64,000 bases of DNA from Pseudomonas oryzihabitans (GTDB lineage: Bacteria > Pseudomonadota > Gammaproteobacteria > Pseudomonadales > Pseudomonadaceae), in the NCBI RefSeq assembly GCF_024652905.1, contig NZ_CP102428.1, positions 1,252,501 through 1,316,500 of the forward strand. Reading direction: 5' to 3'. The position numbers and the translations under genes were made by a program. The notes beneath the pieces are model-generated. The model had not been told where the DNA came from. It made no database searches and saw only the letters and a program-made list of their open reading frames with translations. How positions within the stretch are numbered: the stretch's first letter is position 1; each line of letters starts with the position of its first letter. Shown piece by piece: positions 8,399-17,705 of this stretch.

Positions 8399-8420
8399 AG
8401 CCCGGCTTGCCGGGCTTTTT
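8399..8420 (+). terminator. Rho-independent terminator after efp
   Basis: Stem agcccgg/ccgggct with a 4-nt loop followed by TTTTT. It lies downstream of repeat copy A, so the repeat would be transcribed as the efp 3' UTR. Confidence 0.85.
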
Positions 8421-8486
8421 GCTGTCTGGGTGTCTGCCAGGATCGACCGCTGTTTCAACCTTTCTTCGCTGCTGGATAGTGCCATC

Positions 8487-9236
8487 GTGGAATCGCTGTT
8501 TACGTTGTTGATCGATGTCTTCCTCGGCGCGCTGCTGGGCGTGGTGGGTGGCCTGTTCGGCATCGGCGGCGGCTTGATCGCCATTCCGGTGCTGGCCCTG
8601 CTGTTCGGCCTCGACCAGCAACTGGCCCAGGGCACCGCCCTGGTGATGGTGGTGCCCAACGTGCTGCTGTCGGTCTACAAGTACAACCAGCGCAACCGCA
8701 TCGACTGGCAACGCGCCGGGCTGCTGGCCGCGGCCGGGATGCTGTCGGCCCTGGTGGGCACGGCGTTGGCGGTGTCCCTGGATGCCCGCTCGATGCGCCA
8801 CGGCTTCGTCGGCTTCCTGTTCCTGCTGGTGCTCTACAACCTCTGGCAACTCTATCGTCGTGGCCAGCCGCCGCTGACGACGCCGAGCCGGCTGGGTCTC
8901 GGCGTGCTGGGGCTGGTTGCGGGTATGGTCGGCGGGCTGTTCGGTGTCGGTGGCGCAGTGATCGCCACGCCGATCCTGGCCGGAGTCATGGGCCTGACCC
9001 AGGTGGCGGCCCAGGGCATGTCCCTGGCCATGGCGCTGCCCACCACCGGGGTCACCCTGGCCAGCTACGCCTGGCATGGGGAAGTCGACTGGAGCGTGGG
9101 TATTCCGCTCGCCCTGGGTGGGCTGCTCAGCGTGAGCTGGGGCGTGAAGTTGGCGCACCAGCTGCCCGAGCGCCTGCTGCGGCTGCTGTTCTGTGGTTTC
9201 CTGCTGCTGTGTGCGGTGCTGCTGGCGCTGCGCTGA
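8487..9236 (+). CDS. TauE/SafE family (DUF81) membrane transporter
   Basis: Inner-membrane protein of about 249 residues with 7-8 hydrophobic helices and the two duplicated glycine-rich motifs of the family, GGLFGIGGGLIAIPVL near the N terminus and GGLFGVGGAVIATPIL in the second half. Relatives export or import sulphite, taurine breakdown products or other organosulphur anions; substrate here is unknown. GTG 8487 (VESLFTLLIDVFLG) is chosen because upstream in-frame sequence consists of the efp terminator and repeat copy A. The ribosome site is weak. Flanked on both sides by dispersed repeats. Confidence 0.85.
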   Translation: MESLFTLLIDVFLGALLGVVGGLFGIGGGLIAIPVLALLFGLDQQLAQGTALVMVVPNVLLSVYKYNQRNRIDWQRAGLLAAAGMLSALVGTALAVSLDARSMRHGFVGFLFLLVLYNLWQLYRRGQPPLTTPSRLGLGVLGLVAGMVGGLFGVGGAVIATPILAGVMGLTQVAAQGMSLAMALPTTGVTLASYAWHGEVDWSVGIPLALGGLLSVSWGVKLAHQLPERLLRLLFCGFLLLCAVLLALR

Positions 9237-9240
9237 TTAG

Positions 9241-9412
9241 ACGTTGTCTGAAAACTGCCTGCGCATGGGTGATGCTGCGTTAAAAATCAGCTGGATCGCC
9301 AGCTCGGTCGGAATGCTCATTTACCATTTGTAAACTCGAGCGCAAGTCCGATCCGCTTCCTCGCTGATTCTTGCTTTGCCTCACCTTCGCTCGGCGACTT
9401 TTCAGACAAGTC
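9241..9412. repeat. Dispersed repeat family 1, copy B
   Basis: Perfect 11-bp inverted arms TTGTCTGAAAA (9244-9254) and TTTTCAGACAA (9399-9409). The core block GGAATGCTCATTTAC is at 9310-9324. The internal GTAAACT...CCGCTTCC part carries a short insertion compared with copy A. The element fills the whole gap between the TauE-like gene and the LysR stop. Confidence 0.8.
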
Positions 9413-10264
9413 CTACTGCCGAAAGCCCTCGGCGATATGCTCGGCGAGGGTGTCGATGATCGGTGAAGCGCTGCGCGGATTGCGCAGCAGTTCGATGGAG
9501 CAGGCCGGCAGATCGGGCATGCCCTCGGCTTCGCTCAGGCGGCGCAGTTCGCTGGGCAACAGGCTTTCCAATTGCGCGGTGACGGCCAGGCCCGCCTTGA
9601 CGATGCCCAGCAGCGCCGCCAGGCTCGGGCTGCTGTAGGCCAGGCGATAGCCACGCCCACGACTGTCCAGGGCGCGTCGGGCCCATTCGCTGAGAAAGCA
9701 CGAGGTGTTGAACATCGCCAGCGGCAACGGATCGCGCTGGTGGATATCGAAACCCGGCGCCTCGGCCCAGATGAAGCGCTCGCGACGCAGGGGCAGGCCG
9801 ATCTCGTTGCCTGGTTCGCGGGTGACGATGGTCAGATCCAGGTCCTGACGTTGCAGCAGGCCCGCGGTGGTCTCGCAGTGGACATCCACCTGCACCAGCG
9901 GATAGGCCTTGGCGAAGCCCGCCAGGATGCCCGGAATGAACCTCATGACATAGTCATCGGGGGTGCCGATACGCACCGTGCCCACCATGTGCGGCTCGCG
10001 CAGGGTAGTCATCACCTCGCCATGCAGCTTGAGGATCCGCCGGGCGAAGCCCAGCAGGATCTGGCCTTCCGCCGTCAGGCGTACCTGGCGGCCCTCCCGC
10101 TCGAACAGCCGCCGCTGCAGTACGTCTTCTTCGAGCTTGCGCATTTGCATGCTCACCGCCGACTGGGTGCGATTGACCACCTCGGCGGCACGGGTGAAGC
10201 CGCCCTGGTCAGCGATGGCGACAAAGGTGCGCAACAGATCGGTCTCTATGCTGGGATAGTTCAT
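9413..10264 (-). CDS. LysR-family transcriptional regulator
   Basis: A 283-residue regulator with an N-terminal winged helix at about residues 5-63 (IETDLLRTFVAIADQGGFTRAAEVVNRTQSAVSMQMRKLEE shows the LysR pattern) and a LysR substrate-binding domain. I chose the start at 10264 (MNYPSIETDLL), since the alternative at 10291 adds nine residues not typical of the family. It resembles the LrhA/HexA-like group by its short N terminus, but the target is unknown. It is divergent from a DUF1127 gene, a possible target. Its stop touches repeat copy B. Confidence 0.85.
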   Translation of the reverse strand: MNYPSIETDLLRTFVAIADQGGFTRAAEVVNRTQSAVSMQMRKLEEDVLQRRLFEREGRQVRLTAEGQILLGFARRILKLHGEVMTTLREPHMVGTVRIGTPDDYVMRFIPGILAGFAKAYPLVQVDVHCETTAGLLQRQDLDLTIVTREPGNEIGLPLRRERFIWAEAPGFDIHQRDPLPLAMFNTSCFLSEWARRALDSRGRGYRLAYSSPSLAALLGIVKAGLAVTAQLESLLPSELRRLSEAEGMPDLPACSIELLRNPRSASPIIDTLAEHIAEGFRQ

Positions 10265-10365
10265 GGCATCAGCCTGGTGAATGGATCGCATCAGAAAGAT
10301 TCGTTGGATTGATGTTATGCCAGCTTCCAGACTTGGGCCATACCCCTTGGAGAAGGAGTTTCACC

Positions 10366-10617
10366 ATGGCTCGGCTCGCTACTCACCATGATTCGTTCGC
10401 TCGCGCCCGTGGATATCTGGACGTCAGCTGCCGCCTGCGTCGGGCCCTGGCCTGGTGGCAGCGAGCGGTACAGGTCTCCCGTCAGCGCCGTGCGCTCTAT
10501 CGGCTGGATGACAGTGCCTTGCACGACCTGGGTCTGAGTCGCGCCGATGCCTGGCAGGAGGCTGACAAGCCCTTTTGGCAGCAGCCGGCAGAGGAGGGGG
10601 GCCGCCGATCCTGCTAG
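10366..10617 (+). CDS. Small DUF1127 (YjiS-like) protein
   Basis: An 83-residue arginine-rich protein. It carries the DUF1127 motif RRALYRLDDSALHDLGLSRADA at about residues 40-62. Some short members of this family act in RNA turnover or phosphate and carbon metabolism in alphaproteobacteria; its role in Pseudomonas is unknown. ATG 10366 has a good GGAGAAGGAG ribosome site. Divergent from the LysR gene. Confidence 0.85.
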   Translation: MARLATHHDSFARARGYLDVSCRLRRALAWWQRAVQVSRQRRALYRLDDSALHDLGLSRADAWQEADKPFWQQPAEEGGRRSC

Positions 10618-10651
10618 GGTGGAGCATCACCTCTCGCTATCAGGAGTTCGG

Positions 10652-11851
10652 ATGGAAAGCCTTTCCCTGCGCGAGGCCAGACGCCTGGCCTTGCGCGCCC
10701 AGGGCTTCGGTAGCCAACCTAAGGGCGGCGCGGGCGCTGCCGCCCTGTACCGCCAGGCCGTGCGCCTGAATGTGCTGCAGATCGACTCGGTCAACGCCCT
10801 GGTGCGCTCGCACTATCTACCGCTGTTCAGTCGTCTCGGCCGCTATGCCTGCGCCGACTTCGATGCCCTGGCCTGGGGCCGGGGGCGCAAGCGCCAGCTC
10901 TATGAGTGCTGGGCCCACGAGGCCTCGCTGGTGCCAGCCGAGGTCTGGGCCGAGTTGCGCTGGCGTCGCGAGCAGGCGCGCCAGGGCGTCGGCATCTATC
11001 GCCAGCTGGCACGGTTCGCCGTCGAGCAGCCGCAGGTCGTCGCCCAGACCCTGGAAGCGGTCGTGCAACGCGGCGCCCTGGGCGCTGGCAGACTGGCGAA
11101 GCGTGCCGAGCAGGCCGGTCCCTGGTGGGACTGGAGTCCGGGCAAGCTGGCGCTGGAGTGGCTGTTCGCTGCCGGCGAGGTGACGGTGGCGGGGCGGCGC
11201 GGTTTCGAGCGGCTCTATGACCTGCCCGAGCGGGTACTGCCGGCGGCGCTGCTCGCGGCTCCGGCCCCCACGCCTGAAGCCGCACGGCGGGCACTGCTGT
11301 TGCGCAGCGCCCGTGCTCTGGGGGTGGCGAGCGAGGTCCAGCTGCGCGACTACTTCCGTCTGAGTCCCGCCGAAGCACGCCAGGGTATCGCCGAGTTGCA
11401 GGAGGAGGGCAGTCTGCAGCCGATCCAGGTGCAGGGCTGGTCGAAGCCAGCCTATGTGGTGGATACCCCGAACCCCGGGCGGCCGGTGCAGGCCGCCGCG
11501 TTGCTGTCGCCCTTCGATTCCCTGGTCTGGGAGCGCGAGCGCACCGAGCAGTTGTTCGGTTTCCGCTATCGACTGGAGATCTACACGCCGGCACCCAAAC
11601 GGGTCTATGGCTACTATGTGCTGCCCTTTCTCTACCGAGAGCGGCTGGCCGCGCGGGTGGATCTGCGCGCCGAGCGGGCGCAGTCGCGCCTGGCAGTGCA
11701 TGCGGTGCACCTGGAGCCGGCGGGGCTGGATGAGGAAGGCCTGGATGCCCTGGCTGGGCAGTTATGGGCCCTGGCCGACTGGCTGGGCCTCGCCGACCTG
11801 CAATTGCACGGGCGGGCGGACGTCTTGCGGGAGGCAGTGGCGCGGCGCTAG
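10652..11851 (+). CDS. YcaQ/AlkX-type winged-helix DNA glycosylase-like protein
   Basis: A 399-residue HTH_42 family protein. E. coli YcaQ unhooks interstrand cross-links and removes alkylated purines. The conserved motif near the N terminus reads NVLQIDSVNALVRSHYLPLFSRLG; the QID corresponds to the catalytic Q-hydrophobic-D of the YcaQ/AlkX branch. Later winged-helix blocks include LLSPFDSLVWERERTEQLFGFRYRLEIYTP and KRVYGYYVLPFL, both typical. Start ATG 10652 follows CAGGAG. Converges with the DAHP synthase gene, 16 nt between stops. Probable DNA repair role by family. Confidence 0.85.
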   Translation: MESLSLREARRLALRAQGFGSQPKGGAGAAALYRQAVRLNVLQIDSVNALVRSHYLPLFSRLGRYACADFDALAWGRGRKRQLYECWAHEASLVPAEVWAELRWRREQARQGVGIYRQLARFAVEQPQVVAQTLEAVVQRGALGAGRLAKRAEQAGPWWDWSPGKLALEWLFAAGEVTVAGRRGFERLYDLPERVLPAALLAAPAPTPEAARRALLLRSARALGVASEVQLRDYFRLSPAEARQGIAELQEEGSLQPIQVQGWSKPAYVVDTPNPGRPVQAAALLSPFDSLVWERERTEQLFGFRYRLEIYTPAPKRVYGYYVLPFLYRERLAARVDLRAERAQSRLAVHAVHLEPAGLDEEGLDALAGQLWALADWLGLADLQLHGRADVLREAVARR

Positions 11852-11867
11852 AGGCCGCGCAGGCTGC

Positions 11868-13214
11868 TCAACGACGGATGCCCTTGAGCGTCTCGGCGAT
11901 CATGAAGGCCAGTTCCAGGGACTGGTCGGCGTTCAGGCGCGGATCGCAATGGGTGTGGTAACGATCGGAGAGGGCGTCCTCAGTGACCGGGCGGGCGCCG
12001 CCGATACACTCGGTGACGTTCTGTCCGGTCATTTCGATATGGATGCCGCCAGCATAGGTGCCCTCGGCCTTGTGCACGCCGAAGAACTCCTTGACCTCGC
12101 CCAGCACGCTGGCGAAATCCCGGGTCTTGTAGCCGCTGGAGGCCTTGATGGTGTTGCCGTGCATGGGGTCGGAACTCCACAGCACCTGGCGGCCTTCACG
12201 CTCGACGGTCTGGATCAGCCGCGGCAGGTGATCGCCAACCTTGCCCACGCCCATGCGCACGATCAGGTTGAGGCGGCCTGGATCGTTCTCCGGATTGAGG
12301 GTGTCGATCAGGCGGATCAGGTCTTCGCTGGTGGTGGAAGGGCCGACCTTGACGCCGATGGGGTTGTTCACGCCACGCAGGAATTCCACGTGGGCACCGT
12401 CGGGCTGACGGGTGCGGTCGCCGATCCAGAGCATGTGCGCGGAGCAGTCGTACCAATCGCCGGTCAGGCTGTCGCGGCGGACGAAGGCTTCTTCGTAGTT
12501 GAGCAGTAGCGCCTCGTGGGCGGTGAAGAAGTTGGTTTCCTTGACCTGGGGCGCGGTGTCCAGGCCGCAGGCGCGCATGAACGCCAGGGTCTCGTCGATG
12601 CGGTCCGCCAGCTGGTGATAGCGGTCGGCCAGAGCCGAGTTGGCGATGAAGTCCAGGTTCCAGCGATGCACCTGGTGCAGGTCGGCGAAACCACCCTGGG
12701 CGAACGCGCGCAACAGGTTGAGGGTCGCGGTGGACTGGTTGTAGGCCTGGATCAGACGCTGCGGATCCGGGACACGGCTGCCTTCGGTGAAGTCGATGCC
12801 ATTGACGATGTCGCCGCGGTAGGCCGGCAGGGAGACGCCATCCTGGACCTCGTCATTCGCAGAGCGTGGCTTGGCGAACTGGCCGGCCATGCGACCGACC
12901 TTGACCACCGGGCAGCCGGCGGCAAAGGTCATGACCACCGCCATCTGCAGCAGCACCTTGAAGGTGTCGCGAATCTTGCTGGCAGAGAATTCGAAGAAGC
13001 TTTCCGCGCAATCGCCGCCCTGCAACAGGAAGGCCCGCCCCTGGGTGACCTCAGCGAACTGTCGGCGCAATTCGCGGGCTTCGCCAGCAAAGACCAGGGG
13101 CGGATAACCCGCCAGGGTGCGCTCGACATCGGCGAGACGGGCTTGATCGGGGTATTCGGGCTGTTGCTGGATGGGCAGGCCTCTCCAGCTGGTGGGGCTC
13201 CAGGGCGCGGACAT
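11868..13214 (-). CDS. Class II 3-deoxy-7-phosphoheptulonate (DAHP) synthase
   Basis: First step of the shikimate pathway: phosphoenolpyruvate plus erythrose 4-phosphate. Of 448 residues, the normal class II length. Metal and substrate residues are visible: C69 in [34 protein letters not shown] and HCDPRLN near the C terminus. Class II enzymes are plant-like; Pseudomonas carries them beside class I AroF/AroG enzymes and some copies serve secondary metabolism such as phenazines. No phenazine or other secondary-metabolite genes are adjacent, so a housekeeping role is the safer reading. Confidence 0.94.
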   Translation of the reverse strand: MSAPWSPTSWRGLPIQQQPEYPDQARLADVERTLAGYPPLVFAGEARELRRQFAEVTQGRAFLLQGGDCAESFFEFSASKIRDTFKVLLQMAVVMTFAAGCPVVKVGRMAGQFAKPRSANDEVQDGVSLPAYRGDIVNGIDFTEGSRVPDPQRLIQAYNQSTATLNLLRAFAQGGFADLHQVHRWNLDFIANSALADRYHQLADRIDETLAFMRACGLDTAPQVKETNFFTAHEALLLNYEEAFVRRDSLTGDWYDCSAHMLWIGDRTRQPDGAHVEFLRGVNNPIGVKVGPSTTSEDLIRLIDTLNPENDPGRLNLIVRMGVGKVGDHLPRLIQTVEREGRQVLWSSDPMHGNTIKASSGYKTRDFASVLGEVKEFFGVHKAEGTYAGGIHIEMTGQNVTECIGGARPVTEDALSDRYHTHCDPRLNADQSLELAFMIAETLKGIRR

Positions 13215-13326
13215 GATTCTCTCTGAGTGGTGCGACGAAGCCTTCCATGGTAACCGATAGCAGCGACAACTCTCGATAGACAGTGCCCATCGCGGCTACC
13301 ATGGGCGGCTATAGAGGAGGGTGGTG

Positions 13327-14076
13327 ATGGTCGAGACGGAAGTGTTGCTGGAAGAGGTCGTCGACGACCATGGCCGGATTCGGGTGGTGGAGGTGGGGCC
13401 TTATCGCTTCCTTGAATTCGGCGAAGAGGTGGAGCAGAGCTGTGTCTTCACCACGGACCCCGCCTGGCTGGAATACGACTACAACCGCGCCATGCTGCTG
13501 GGCGCGCTCTGCCACCCGCAGCCGCAGCGGGCGCTCTTTCTCGGCCTGGGCGCCGGCACCCTGACTCAGGCCTGCCTCAAGTGGCTGCCCCTGGAGGCGG
13601 TGGAAGCCCTGGAGCTGCGCCCCGCGGTGCCGCGCCTGGCACGGCAGCATCTTGGCCTTGGCGAAGATCCGCGGCTGCAGATCCGGATCGGCGATGCCCT
13701 GGAGCTGCTCGATAGCGCGGCGCCGGCAGATCTGATCTTTGTCGATCTCTACACCGATGTCGGCCCGTCCAGCGCCCACCTGGCCTGGCGTTTTCTGGAA
13801 GACTGCCAGGCCAAGCTCAACCCGGGCGGCTGGTTGATGATCAACCAGTGGAGCGCCACCGACGGCAAGCCGCTGGGCGCGGCGCTGCTGCGCGGGCTGT
13901 TCCGCCATCATTACTGGGAGTGCCCGGTGGTGGAGGGCAACGTGATCCTGCTGGTACCGGCGAGCCTGGAGCAGGAGCTGGACGAGGCTGGCGCACGGCA
14001 GCGCGTTCGCGAACTGAGCCTGCGCATCGGCTTCGATCTGGAGGCCTATCTGAACAACCTGCGTGCGGCAACCTGA
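13327..14076 (+). CDS. Spermidine-synthase-like methyltransferase-fold protein
   Basis: A 249-residue protein with the nucleotide-binding fold of spermidine synthases: LFLGLGAGTLTQACLKWLP (glycine-rich loop), VEALELRP (acidic residue after strand 2) and ADLIFVDLYTDVG. It lacks the usual N-terminal beta domain of true SpeE and is shorter than it, so polyamine synthesis is uncertain. ATG 13327 is preferred to GTG 13321 because the AGAGGAGG ribosome site ends at 13320. Divergent from the DAHP synthase gene. Confidence 0.8.
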   Translation: MVETEVLLEEVVDDHGRIRVVEVGPYRFLEFGEEVEQSCVFTTDPAWLEYDYNRAMLLGALCHPQPQRALFLGLGAGTLTQACLKWLPLEAVEALELRPAVPRLARQHLGLGEDPRLQIRIGDALELLDSAAPADLIFVDLYTDVGPSSAHLAWRFLEDCQAKLNPGGWLMINQWSATDGKPLGAALLRGLFRHHYWECPVVEGNVILLVPASLEQELDEAGARQRVRELSLRIGFDLEAYLNNLRAAT

Positions 14077-14357
14077 CCCTAAAAGTAGACCAAGGTTCTC
14101 TGGAGAAATGTCCAGGGTTCGGGTATTATTCGCCCCGGTCTTTTTGACCTTCCGTTCAGGAACTGCATTTTCCCGGTCCGCCGCCATGGTTACGCCGGTC
14201 GTGCGTTCGCCCGACGGCGAACAATCCTAGACGCTCCACCCCTTTTTCATCTTTATTTCGCAAAAAGCTCACACCTTGGCTGCCTGGGCGACTTCGGTCA
14301 TTCGGATAAGCGCAGCTCTTGGCTTTGGGGTCTTTGCGAAGCACACGAGGCAAGACA
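14077..14357 (+). promoter_or_regulatory. Long leader of the deaD gene
   Basis: These 281 bases before the helicase ATG contain no gene. A TATTAT -10-like hexamer at 14124-14129 would give a leader over 220 nt. Hairpins include ctgga/tccag (14100-14115) and gttcgcc/ggcgaac (14205-14222). Long structured leaders are common in RNA-helicase and cold-shock genes that autoregulate; that role here is inference. Confidence 0.45.
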
Positions 14358-16052
14358 ATGACCCAGGACATCAGCAATTTCGCTGCGCTCAATCTCAATC
14401 CCGCCATCCTCGCCGCCATCAAGGCCGTCGGCTACGAAGAGCCGTCGCCCATCCAGTCGCAGTCCATCCCGGTGATCCTCGCCGGCCACGACATGATCGG
14501 CCAGGCGCAGACCGGTACCGGCAAGACCGCAGCCTTCGCTCTGCCGCTGCTCTCGCAGCTCGACCCGTCCCGTCGCGAACCCCAGATTCTGGTGCTGGTT
14601 CCCACCCGTGAACTGGCCCTGCAGGTGGCTACCGCCTGCGAAACCTATTCCACCGAGATGCCCGGCGTGAAGGTCGTGGCCCTCTACGGCGGCGCGCCCA
14701 TGGGCCCGCAGCTGAAGTCCCTGCGCATGGGTGCCCAGGTGCTGGTCGCCACCCCCGGTCGTCTGTGCGACCACCTGCGTCGCGACGACAACCTGCTGGC
14801 CACCGTCCAGCACCTGGTGCTCGACGAAGCCGACGAGATGCTCAAGCTGGGCTTCATGGATGACCTCGAATTCATCTTCGAAGCCATGCCGGAATCCCGC
14901 CAGACCGTGCTGTTCTCGGCGACCCTGCCGCCGTCGATCCGCGCCATCGCCGAGCGTCACCTCAAGGAGCCGCAACACGTCCGCATCGCGGCCAAGACCC
15001 AGACCGTCGCCCGCATCGAGCAGGCGCACCTGATGGTCCACGCCGACCAGAAGCCGGCCTCGGTGCTGCGCCTGCTGGAAGTGGAGAACTTCGACGCCCT
15101 GATCGCCTTCGTGCGCACCAAGCAGGCGACCCTGGACCTGGCCGAGCTGCTGGAGCGCCAGGGCTATCGCGTCAGCGCCCTGAATGGCGACATGCCCCAG
15201 GCCCAGCGCGAGAAGACCATCGAGTCCCTCAAGGACGGTTCGCTGGACATCGTGGTCGCCACCGACGTCGCTGCCCGTGGTCTGGACGTGGCGCGCATCA
15301 CCCACGTGCTGAACGTGGACATGCCCTACGATCCGGAATCCTATGTGCACCGGATCGGTCGTACCGGCCGTGCCGGTCGTGAAGGTCGTGCGTTGCTGCT
15401 GGTCACCCCGCGCGAGCGCCGCATGCTGCAGGTCATCGAGCGCGTCACCGGTCAGCGCGTCGGCGAAATCCGCCTGCCCGACGCCGAAGCCGTGCTGGAA
15501 GCCCGTATCTCCCGCCTGGCCGATGGCGTGGGTTCGCTGCTGGCCGATGCCGACACCACTCACGGCGCCCTGCGTCAGGAACTGTGCGAGCGTCTGCAGT
15601 GCGATCCTTCGACCCTGGCGGCGGCCCTGCTGGCCAAACTGACCAGCGGCCGCGCCCTGGATATCGAGTCGGTGCGTCGCGAGCAGCCGCTGACCCCCGG
15701 CGCCGGTCGTGGCGAACGTCCCCGTGGCGAGCGTCCTGAGCGGGGCGACCGCCCTGAGCGCGGCGAGCGTCCGGATCGCGGCGAGCGTCGTCCGATGCAG
15801 CCGCTGCCGGAAGGCCGCGTGCGTTGCCGCACCGCCCTAGGCGCCCGTGACGGCGTTGCCGCCAAGAACTTGCTGGGTGCCATCATCAACGAAGGCGGCA
15901 TGGATCGCGAGGCCATCGGCCGCATCCAGATCCGTGACTCCTTCAGCCTGGTGGAGCTGCCCGAGGAAGGCCTGGAGCGTCTGCTGACCAAGCTCAAGGA
16001 CACCCGTGTAGCTGGCAAGGCCCTGCGCCTGCGTCGCTATCGCGAGGATTGA
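14358..16052 (+). CDS. deaD: DEAD-box RNA helicase DeaD/CsdA
   Basis: ATP-dependent RNA helicase of 564 residues, acting in ribosome assembly, mRNA turnover and cold adaptation. Motifs in order: Q motif (GYEEPSPIQSQSIP), I AQTGTGKT, Ia PTRELA, GG, Ib TPGR, II DEAD (LDEADEML), III SAT, IV, V ATDVAARGLDV, VI HRIGRTGRAGR. After the two RecA domains comes an arginine-rich repeat, then a DbpA-like RNA-binding domain (about residues 485-564: RCRTALGARDGVAAKNLLGAI...). A GAGG ribosome site precedes ATG 14358. A strong bidirectional terminator follows. Confidence 0.94.
   Translation: MTQDISNFAALNLNPAILAAIKAVGYEEPSPIQSQSIPVILAGHDMIGQAQTGTGKTAAFALPLLSQLDPSRREPQILVLVPTRELALQVATACETYSTEMPGVKVVALYGGAPMGPQLKSLRMGAQVLVATPGRLCDHLRRDDNLLATVQHLVLDEADEMLKLGFMDDLEFIFEAMPESRQTVLFSATLPPSIRAIAERHLKEPQHVRIAAKTQTVARIEQAHLMVHADQKPASVLRLLEVENFDALIAFVRTKQATLDLAELLERQGYRVSALNGDMPQAQREKTIESLKDGSLDIVVATDVAARGLDVARITHVLNVDMPYDPESYVHRIGRTGRAGREGRALLLVTPRERRMLQVIERVTGQRVGEIRLPDAEAVLEARISRLADGVGSLLADADTTHGALRQELCERLQCDPSTLAAALLAKLTSGRALDIESVRREQPLTPGAGRGERPRGERPERGDRPERGERPDRGERRPMQPLPEGRVRCRTALGARDGVAAKNLLGAIINEGGMDREAIGRIQIRDSFSLVELPEEGLERLLTKLKDTRVAGKALRLRRYRED
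15708..15794 (+). repeat. Arginine/glutamate-rich coding repeat in deaD
   Basis: Imperfect tandem units of about 12-15 nt encode a run of RGERP/RGDRP pentapeptides between the helicase core and the C-terminal RNA-binding domain. Such linkers bind RNA non-specifically and vary in length between strains. Confidence 0.7.
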
Positions 16053-16068
16053 TTCCCGCGGTCCCATG

Positions 16069-16097
16069 AAAAAGCCCCGGATATCCGGGGCTTTTTT
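16069..16097. terminator. Bidirectional rho-independent terminator between deaD and cyaB
   Basis: An A-run, stem agccccgg/ccggggct with a 4-nt loop and a T-run. It serves both converging genes. Confidence 0.9.
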
Positions 16098-16122
16098 CTG
16101 CCTGCAGGAAAGGCGGGGGGAG

Positions 16123-17505
16123 TTAGAGGATCACCTTGTCCTTCAACTTTTCCGCCGCCAGTTGCAGCGCCTGGATGACTCGCTCCTTGTCGTAGTTCTG
16201 GATGTTGTTGGTATCCAGGTACATGGAGAAGCCCGGCAGTTCGTGTTCGACATAGCTGGGGGAGGCGCCCAGGTCACGACGGAAGTCCACCACCTGGTAG
16301 ATTTGCACCGGCTTGCTGAAGCCCTTGACGGTGATCCAGCTCTTGTCGCGGCACATGATGGTTTCCTTGACCAGCGAGTAGGTCTCGTGGCTGATCAGGA
16401 TCTCGCCGGCATCGGCAGCATTCTCCAGGCGGCTGGCCAGGTTCACTTCGCGACCGATGATGGTGTAGTCCATGCGCGTGCTGGAGCCGAAGTTGCCGAC
16501 CGTACAGTAACCGGTGTTCAGGCCCATGCGGATTTCCAGCGGCTTGTTAATGCCCTGGCTGCGCCACTGCTGGCGCAGGACCTTCATGTGCTTGCGCATG
16601 GCGATGGCCATGGAGACCGCGGCCACGGCGTCCTTCTTGGCGCCCTGGCTGTTGGCGTCGCCAAAGAACACCATCACGCAGTCACCGACGAACTTGTCGA
16701 TGGTGCCGCCGTACTTCACGGCGATCTTCGACATCTCGTTGAGGTAGTTGTTGAGCATGTCGGTGAGGGCTTCGGCCTCGAGTTCTTCGGACAGCTCGGT
16801 GAAGCCCTTGATGTCGGAGAAGAACACCGTGATCTTCTTGCGCTGGGTGCCCAGGGCGATGTGCTGCTTGCCCGTGAAGATGGATTCCCAGACCTGGGGC
16901 GAGAGGTATTTCGCAAGGTTATGCGCCAGGATCGCCGACTTCTCCTGCTCGCGCTTGAGGTCGTCGTTGATCTGGATGAGGCGCTTGCGCTGCCGGTGCA
17001 GGAAGTAGCCGGTACCCCAGAGGTGCAGCATGGTGCCCACTACGCTGGTGACCGCCACCAGTAGCGGGCTGGTAAGGTCGACGCCATGAAAGAAGGTGGC
17101 ACTGCCCAGCGCCGCGGCACTGGTGGCGAACAGCAGGCAGAGGCCGAGCAGACGGGGACCACCGCGCAGCATGCTGGTGTAGCCGAGCATGAACAGCAGC
17201 ATCAGGGTAGGCATCAGCGGGAAGCGCAACACCACCGCGGCCATGCCGACGTGAATGGCGTCTATGGCGGCCAGCAGGATATCGGTCTGGGCGCCACGAT
17301 CGCGTCTGAGCTTGAGGCTCAGGGTCTGGGCCAGGTGCGGATAGAGCAGGGCATAGGGGATCAACCACAGGCCCACGGCATCGGTCTGGGTGTAGTAACC
17401 CGCAGTGACGCTGGCGGCGGCGATCAGATAGGCGAACACTCGGGCGTAGTAGACGCCCAGGCTGTCACCGGACGCAGCGAGGAACCGGTTGAGCGCAAAC
17501 TTCAT
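16123..17505 (-). CDS. cyaB: Membrane class III adenylate cyclase CyaB
   Basis: Makes cAMP from ATP. Of 460 residues, close to P. aeruginosa CyaB. Residues 1-170 form a MASE2 membrane sensor with about six helices; a short linker leads to the catalytic domain at 220-400. Metal-binding aspartates D231 (FFSDIKGFT) and D275 (DKFVGDCVM), substrate lysine K271 and the transition-state arginine R359 (REVNLASRLE) are all present, so it should be active as a dimer. In P. aeruginosa CyaB feeds Vfr-dependent virulence and twitching. Divergent from the nitroreductase gene. Confidence 0.92.
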   Translation of the reverse strand: MKFALNRFLAASGDSLGVYYARVFAYLIAAASVTAGYYTQTDAVGLWLIPYALLYPHLAQTLSLKLRRDRGAQTDILLAAIDAIHVGMAAVVLRFPLMPTLMLLFMLGYTSMLRGGPRLLGLCLLFATSAAALGSATFFHGVDLTSPLLVAVTSVVGTMLHLWGTGYFLHRQRKRLIQINDDLKREQEKSAILAHNLAKYLSPQVWESIFTGKQHIALGTQRKKITVFFSDIKGFTELSEELEAEALTDMLNNYLNEMSKIAVKYGGTIDKFVGDCVMVFFGDANSQGAKKDAVAAVSMAIAMRKHMKVLRQQWRSQGINKPLEIRMGLNTGYCTVGNFGSSTRMDYTIIGREVNLASRLENAADAGEILISHETYSLVKETIMCRDKSWITVKGFSKPVQIYQVVDFRRDLGASPSYVEHELPGFSMYLDTNNIQNYDKERVIQALQLAAEKLKDKVIL

Positions 17506-17705
17506 CTGTCGGGTCCGTTTCGAGAAAGGCGAGAGGTCGGGATAACTCCGTTCGCGACGATGAAAGCGGCCGGGTTTTCTAGCATTCGCGATCTTAGCTG
17601 ACCATCCGGGTAGCGGCCAAGAATGTCAGTGATTCCGCTGCTGTGACAGCCAAATTCGGCCGTCGTCCCTGGGTTACACTGCGGCATCCTTACAGGAGAG
17701 ACGCT

